Assembly (NCBI RefSeq): GCF_033100395.1
Contig: NZ_JAWLVJ010000013.1
Coordinates: 66,288-130,287 of the forward strand
Origin: Terasakiella sp033100395
GTDB taxonomy: Bacteria; Pseudomonadota; Alphaproteobacteria; Rhodospirillales; Terasakiellaceae
Length of the DNA stretch: 64,000 bases
Direction: 5' to 3'
Positions 59,852-64,000 of this stretch are shown here, one piece after another. The notes under the pieces are model-generated. The model was given only the letters and a program-made list of their open reading frames with translations, did no database searches and was not told the origin of the DNA. Made by a program: the position numbers and the translations under genes. Each line of letters starts with the position of its first letter. Position 1 is the first letter of the stretch.

Positions 59852-60724
59852 ATGGCTGATTTAGAAAATGAAATGACCGTAATTATCCCGAAACTCAGCG
59901 ATATCGGGGAGTTTGAAGTTAAAAGATATCTTCCGTCCCAGGAAAAACGTTCAGTTGGGCCATTTATTTTCTTTGATGAAATGGGCCCGACGATCCTTGA
60001 ACATGGAAAAGGCATGGATGTGCGCCCCCATCCGCATATCGGCCTTTCCACCCTGACCTGGTTGCTGGAAGGTGAAATCGTTCACCGTGACAGTCTGGGG
60101 TACGTGCAGACCATCCGCCCAGGCGAAGTCAACTGGATGGCAGCAGGTCGAGGGATCGTCCATTCGGAACGTTCCCCTGAAGACGGCCGGGATGGGGAAC
60201 GCCCCTTATATGGTCTGCAAATCTGGATGGCTCTGCCGTCGGATAGCCAAGAGATTGACCCAAGATTCCAGCATATCAAGGCGCCTGACCTACCAAAGAT
60301 TTCTAAAGACGGGACCGAGATCATCGTGATTGCCGGGCAGGCGTTTAGTGAAACTTCCCCTGTGGAGGTGCAATCACCGACCATCTATCTGGATGTGAAA
60401 GTTGATGCAAATGGATCCGTTGATTTGCCCGCAGAATATGAAGAACAGGCTGTCTTTATTCTGAAAGGGGAAGGGACCTTTAACGGAAAGCCTTTCGCCA
60501 AGGGTGACTTTGTCCTTCTGCCAAGTGCGGTGACGGACGTTCACGCCACAAGTGATCTGAATTTCGTCTTGTTGGGCGGGCAGGGGCTTAAGACCAGACG
60601 TCATATGTGGTGGAACTTTGTCTCCACATCAAAGGAACGGATCGAACAGGCCAAAACTGATTGGGAAGCCGGGCGATTTGACCCTGTCCCCGGTGAGGAT
60701 GAATTTATTCCGCTTCCTGATTAA
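59852..60724 (+). CDS. Pirin family protein
   Basis: A 290-residue bicupin. The N-terminal pirin domain has the metal-binding set HPHIGLSTLTWLLEGEIVHRDSLG (His-x-His and later His-x-x-x-Glu; written here in part as HPHIGL and EGEIVHRDS) and GRGIVHSE. The C-terminal domain ends with a pirin_C-like WWNFVSTSKERIE. Pirins bind iron and include quercetin dioxygenases. I chose the ATG at 59852, nine bases after AAAGGG, over 59834. Confidence 0.9.
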   Translation: MADLENEMTVIIPKLSDIGEFEVKRYLPSQEKRSVGPFIFFDEMGPTILEHGKGMDVRPHPHIGLSTLTWLLEGEIVHRDSLGYVQTIRPGEVNWMAAGRGIVHSERSPEDGRDGERPLYGLQIWMALPSDSQEIDPRFQHIKAPDLPKISKDGTEIIVIAGQAFSETSPVEVQSPTIYLDVKVDANGSVDLPAEYEEQAVFILKGEGTFNGKPFAKGDFVLLPSAVTDVHATSDLNFVLLGGQGLKTRRHMWWNFVSTSKERIEQAKTDWEAGRFDPVPGEDEFIPLPD

Positions 60725-60727
60725 ATT

Positions 60728-62698
60728 CTATTCCTGTCGAGCATGGCTTTCCATGCGATCAAACCCAATGGGGCTTCCATCAGCTTGAAACTGGCGGATG
60801 CGCCAGGGTTTGCCGTCTGCGTCCAGTTCAACCAAGCCAATGCCGGACCCATTTAATGTGCGTTGTCCGTCTGCGTGACCTTCCGGCTTTCTGGGGATAA
60901 TGCGCATGTGGCGACGTTTGGTAAACCAGTTCAGTGGAGATTTGGGGGCAAACAGCCATTTGTTCATCACATCCAGAATATGCAAAAGCTTATTTGGGAA
61001 TTCATTTTTCAAGCCGCTGCTGGTGATCTGCCAAATATCCGGGCCACCCGTTCTGCGTCTGAGTTCCACATCATAGACAAAGGAATAATGCACATCGCCT
61101 GAAAGAATGACGAAATTTTGCGGTGTTTTTCGATGCATAAAGACATTTAGGATGGAATTTGCTGTGCCCGGATGCGCCATCCAGTTTTCCGCATCAACCA
61201 CCAGTGGTTTGCCCAGCCAGGTGACGATGCGCTGAATGGTTTCAATCAGTTTTACCCCAAAGATCGGGGCGGGGGAGACCAGCAGGACGTTATTCTGGTC
61301 TTTCAAGCGTTGCTGCAAATCTGTGATGGCTTCCCAATCCAGAAGCCCGGAGGGTTTGACCTCGGAACTTTCTGAACGCCAACGTCGCGTGCGGGTGTCA
61401 ATCACGATCAAAGGTGGGCTGTTTTTCCAAGTATATTCCCATCCTTCGAATTTTAGAAGTTCATCAATGAAGTCTTCATGTTCCATGCTGCCTGGCTTTT
61501 CCAGAATGGTGCTAAGTTCCGCGAACATATCGTCGCTAAAACCTTCCGGGCAGTTGCCCCAGCCTTGATTGATCAGATAAGCGGTAAGAGCATTGCCGAC
61601 CATGCGTTTGGAAAAGGGGTTGGCATAGACGGCTTCTTCCCACTGTCGGTTGAGGTTCCAGTCATCCGTTACGTCATGATCATCAAAGATCATGGCAACA
61701 GGCAGATGTGCCAATACTCGCTGCACTTTGCGCAGACCCGTGATGAAGTCTTCGATTGTCTTTTGCTCATCACGGTAAAGGGCGGCCATATCAGTGGATA
61801 ACCCTTGGGGGATGGTTTCCAGATCAAGGTCTTTCCACAAAACAGGGGACCAGACCATCAGATACATGACCAGATGTTCTGATAAGGTAATCAAATGGTT
61901 ATGGGCATGGTCCGAGGTAAAGATTGGTTTCTTCACCCCTTCAAAGAACATGTCCAGCAATTGCCGGGTGCCTTCGGTTTTGGGCAGGATGTTCTGGCGG
62001 TTATAAAAACAATCAGGATGATCAAACAGACAGTCTGAATCCGTAACCCCATTGCCGTCCAGTTCCGCCATCATTTCCGTGTTCATGCCCAATTGGTCAA
62101 TCACCTGATGGATGGCGCTGAGCATGGGGCCAGCCACGTCATCGGCGTAAATCTGATCCCCGGTCAGCACCAGCATGGAGGGCCAAGCGGGGAGGTTTTC
62201 GTCCTCATAATCACTATGAATGATACGCTGGATCAATCGATCCGTTTCCACCAACCCGTCATTTGACCCATGATGGGGTTTGCGACAAGAGCCATGCAGC
62301 AGGGAAGAAACACGCGATGGAATTTCAAAGCCCAAGCTTTTGCGCCCGTCATAAAAAAGATCGGACCCGCGTGGACAAATGTTTTGCCATTTTAGACGGC
62401 CATTGATGCGTTGGCCCAACTCAATCTTATAATCAATCCAGCAATCAACCGGCAGGGCATCGGGCAGGGTGATGTCGATCATCAGGTAATATAGATGATC
62501 ACCAGCTTTCAAAAGGCGACATTCATCCGTGTCTTCCTTCAACGTTACCTTGATGTCTTTGCCATCACTGGTGCAAAAGGTGACGCGCGCTTTGGCAGGT
62601 TCACGTAACGCCAGCCAGAAGGCCACTTTCGTTTGGTTTGCACGACGAAGGATCGGCCCGGCAAGGACAAGGTCATCTGGTGTTTGAAGCTGGGTCAT
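60728..62698 (-). CDS. PhoD-like metallophosphatase
   Basis: A 656-residue alkaline-phosphatase-D-type enzyme. Motifs: HGSCRKP, LTGDQIYADDVAG (metal ligands), IFDDHDVTDDW, and LSGDVHYSFVYDV. There is no signal peptide, so a cytoplasmic phosphodiesterase or phosphatase role is more likely than secreted PhoD. The N-terminal 130 residues form a beta-rich domain common in this group. It converges on pirin with three bases between stop codons. Confidence 0.88.
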   Translation of the reverse strand: MTQLQTPDDLVLAGPILRRANQTKVAFWLALREPAKARVTFCTSDGKDIKVTLKEDTDECRLLKAGDHLYYLMIDITLPDALPVDCWIDYKIELGQRINGRLKWQNICPRGSDLFYDGRKSLGFEIPSRVSSLLHGSCRKPHHGSNDGLVETDRLIQRIIHSDYEDENLPAWPSMLVLTGDQIYADDVAGPMLSAIHQVIDQLGMNTEMMAELDGNGVTDSDCLFDHPDCFYNRQNILPKTEGTRQLLDMFFEGVKKPIFTSDHAHNHLITLSEHLVMYLMVWSPVLWKDLDLETIPQGLSTDMAALYRDEQKTIEDFITGLRKVQRVLAHLPVAMIFDDHDVTDDWNLNRQWEEAVYANPFSKRMVGNALTAYLINQGWGNCPEGFSDDMFAELSTILEKPGSMEHEDFIDELLKFEGWEYTWKNSPPLIVIDTRTRRWRSESSEVKPSGLLDWEAITDLQQRLKDQNNVLLVSPAPIFGVKLIETIQRIVTWLGKPLVVDAENWMAHPGTANSILNVFMHRKTPQNFVILSGDVHYSFVYDVELRRRTGGPDIWQITSSGLKNEFPNKLLHILDVMNKWLFAPKSPLNWFTKRRHMRIIPRKPEGHADGQRTLNGSGIGLVELDADGKPWRIRQFQADGSPIGFDRMESHARQE

Positions 62699-62721
62699 AA
62701 GGGGGACATATGATATTTGGG

Positions 62722-63246
62722 TTAGGACAGGTTTGAAAGGGCGTCAACAAGTTGGTCGTGCAACTCACCTGCTTTTAAGACACCGCTTTCTTTATCGAAA
62801 TTATCGTTAAAGCTTGGGATGGCGAGGCTAGCTTTCACATCCCCTTTGAAAAAAGGCATCTGTTTGGTAGCAAATTCCAACACACCCGCACCGCCGCGTC
62901 CGCCGGGTGATGTTGCCAGCAAAACCATCGGTTTATCCTGATAGACTTTGGGATTAATGCGCGAACACCAGTCAAACAGGTTTTTGTAAGCCGCTGAATA
63001 ACAACCATTATGTTCGGCAAAGGAAATCACGATGGCGTCCGCACCAGCGATTTTATCCAAAAAGGCCTGTGCAAGCGGGTGTTTACCAAGCTCTGCCTCT
63101 TTATCCACGCTAAAGAGCGGCATTTCATAGTCGTTTAGATCCAGAATTTCTACATCAGCATCTTTGATCAGGCTGGTGGCATAAGTGACAAGCTGTTTGT
63201 TGATGGAATTTTGACTGCTGGAAGCGGCAAATGCGATAACGTTCAT
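62722..63246 (-). CDS. NADPH-dependent FMN reductase family protein
   Basis: A 174-residue flavodoxin-like reductase. FMN-binding loop AASSSQNSINKQL at residues 6-18, a second loop SFAEHNGCYSAAYKNLFDW and SPGGRGGAGVL fit the family (chromate, quinone or azo reductases). I chose the ATG at 63246, since the preceding 32 residues of the longer frame are unlike the family. It is 23 bases upstream of the phosphatase gene in the same direction. Confidence 0.9.
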   Translation of the reverse strand: MNVIAFAASSSQNSINKQLVTYATSLIKDADVEILDLNDYEMPLFSVDKEAELGKHPLAQAFLDKIAGADAIVISFAEHNGCYSAAYKNLFDWCSRINPKVYQDKPMVLLATSPGGRGGAGVLEFATKQMPFFKGDVKASLAIPSFNDNFDKESGVLKAGELHDQLVDALSNLS

Positions 63247-63399
63247 GGTCAATCCCCTTTGGTTTTTGCTTCTAAATAATTTAGGGGATGATTGGAAAAA
63301 AGAAAGGGTCATTTTATTATCAATAGATTGCTTGCTTTTCACGCGTGTTGATGGCTACAGTCACTTATTGAATTAAGAACCATTATAAGGACCTCCCCC

Positions 63400-63879
63400 A
63401 TGGCCGGACAACAACGCGCAATTACTTTAAAATTCCTTGCAGAACCTGCAGACCAGAACTTCGGCGGTAAAGTTCATGGTGGCGCTGTGATGAAATGGAT
63501 CGATTTGGCGGCATATGCCTGTGGCGCGGGCTGGAGCGGTAAATACTGCATCACGGCCTATGCGGGTGGTATCCGTTTTGTAAAACCGATCCATGTGGGT
63601 AGTCTGGTTGAGGTAAACGCCAAGGTGATCTACACGGGCAAGACCTCCATGCATATCGGCATCGATGTGCGCGCGAGTGATCCGAAAAATCCATCCAGCC
63701 AACTGACCACTCACTGTATCGTGATTATGGTTGCTGTTGACGATAACGGGAACCCATCACCCGTGCCGGAATGGATCCCGGAAAGCGAACATGACAAGCA
63801 TCTGCTTGACTCTGCCGTGCGTTTGATGGAAATGCGCAAGAAAATTGGTGATGAGATGCAGGCACATGTCGAAAAGTGA
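63400..63879 (+). CDS. Acyl-CoA thioesterase (hotdog fold, YciA-like)
   Basis: A 159-residue hotdog thioesterase. The catalytic-helix segment NFGGKVHGGAVMKWIDLAAY and the hexamer-type FVKPIHVGSLVEVNAKV and TSMHIGIDV stretches fit the YciA/BFIT group, which hydrolyses a range of acyl-CoAs. GGACC-type weak ribosome site before the ATG. It is the last complete gene before the IS element. Confidence 0.9.
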   Translation: MAGQQRAITLKFLAEPADQNFGGKVHGGAVMKWIDLAAYACGAGWSGKYCITAYAGGIRFVKPIHVGSLVEVNAKVIYTGKTSMHIGIDVRASDPKNPSSQLTTHCIVIMVAVDDNGNPSPVPEWIPESEHDKHLLDSAVRLMEMRKKIGDEMQAHVEK

Positions 63880-63911
63880 TGTGCCTGCAATAAAAAATCA
63901 TTTTAATTGAT

Positions 63912-64000
63912 TGGACCCGCTGCACTAAAGTGGAGGATACTTTACTCTGTCATGCAGCCTTCATTTCAAACTTCATAGGGCTGATGTTGCCCAAGTATGA
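63912..64000 (-). mobile_element. 3' end of an IS3-family insertion sequence (cut by the window edge)
   Basis: The minus strand from 64000 to 63950 reads SYLGNISPMKFEMKAA and stop, the typical C-terminus of IS3-family OrfB integrases (the HSYLGNISPxxFE region). Beyond the stop lies a 38-base end beginning TGGACCCGCTGCAC at 63912, likely the terminal inverted repeat. The other end and any target duplication lie outside the window, so it cannot be said whether the element is intact. Confidence 0.85.
63950..64000 (-). CDS. Transposase OrfB C-terminus, IS3 family (partial)
   Basis: Sixteen codons plus TGA are visible. The residues YLGNISPMKFE match the end of the DDE integrase core of IS3-type OrfB, after the catalytic Glu. 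The rest of the gene is beyond the right edge. Confidence 0.8.
   Translation of the reverse strand, partial: SYLGNISPMKFEMKAA

Noticed and set aside
1..64000. CRISPR arrays, prophage, toxin-antitoxin or defence islands
   Set aside because: No regularly spaced repeats, phage structural genes, or paired small toxin/antitoxin frames are seen.

Overview
The window looks like a stretch of chromosome from a Gram-negative alphaproteobacterium, probably a marine, Rhodospirillales-like lineage. Supporting this are LptD, the gene order aminotransferase-hom-glpX-recJ, recG divergent from sdhE-mfd, a DUF1491 gene, a class I PHA synthase, PopA/PleD-like signalling and intermediate G+C. The genus is inferred only (a Terasakiella- or Thalassospira-like organism would fit). 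Most of the window is housekeeping. I see no prophage, CRISPR array or integrative element. The only mobile DNA is the end of an IS3-family element at the right edge. || Region 1 (1-9.4 kb): a cold-shock gene, a small lipoprotein, then a divergent hydrogen-uptake locus. The minus strand carries hybE and a HupR/HoxA-type sigma-54 activator. The plus strand carries hybO-hybA-hybB-hybC-hybD-hypC, an E. coli hydrogenase-2-like (group 1c) periplasmic enzyme with a quinone-reducing membrane module. A consensus -24/-12 promoter lies before hybO, so the activator next door is its likely regulator. The small subunit has proline where the second cysteine ligand of the proximal [4Fe-4S] cluster is expected. 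This is the most unusual feature of the window. hypA, hypB, hypD, hypE and hypF are not here. || Region 2 (9.5-25.3 kb): a diguanylate cyclase; a MocR regulator divergent from a flavin-split-barrel gene; ornithine decarboxylase; a DEAD-box helicase; small hydrolases; an OmpA-like lipoprotein; aminotransferase, hom, glpX and recJ; and two tRNA-Glu(UUC) genes. || Region 3 (25.3-39.4 kb): an HdrBC-like Fe-S protein, a chemoreceptor, an LldD-type flavoenzyme, a parvulin, small hypothetical genes, a RutR-like regulator, gabD-hisN, phaC and lptD. || Region 4 (39.9-55.2 kb): a three-gene type I secretion inner-membrane module whose two ABC subunits both have degenerate signature motifs, a Nudix hydrolase, a stand-alone cyclic-nucleotide-binding protein, a DUF502 membrane protein with a TPR/glycosyltransferase-like partner, recG, sdhE and mfd. 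|| Region 5 (55.2-64 kb): a DsbA/FrnE-like protein, a PopA-like REC-REC-GGDEF protein with a dead catalytic motif but an intact c-di-GMP I-site, a class III nucleotide cyclase, an FNR-like regulator with one cluster cysteine missing and flanked by two unannotated single-span membrane micro-proteins, pirin, a PhoD-like phosphatase, an FMN reductase, a thioesterase and the IS3 end. || Together the window carries genes for hydrogen oxidation into the quinone pool, carbon storage (PHA), and second-messenger signalling by both c-di-GMP and cyclic nucleotides.
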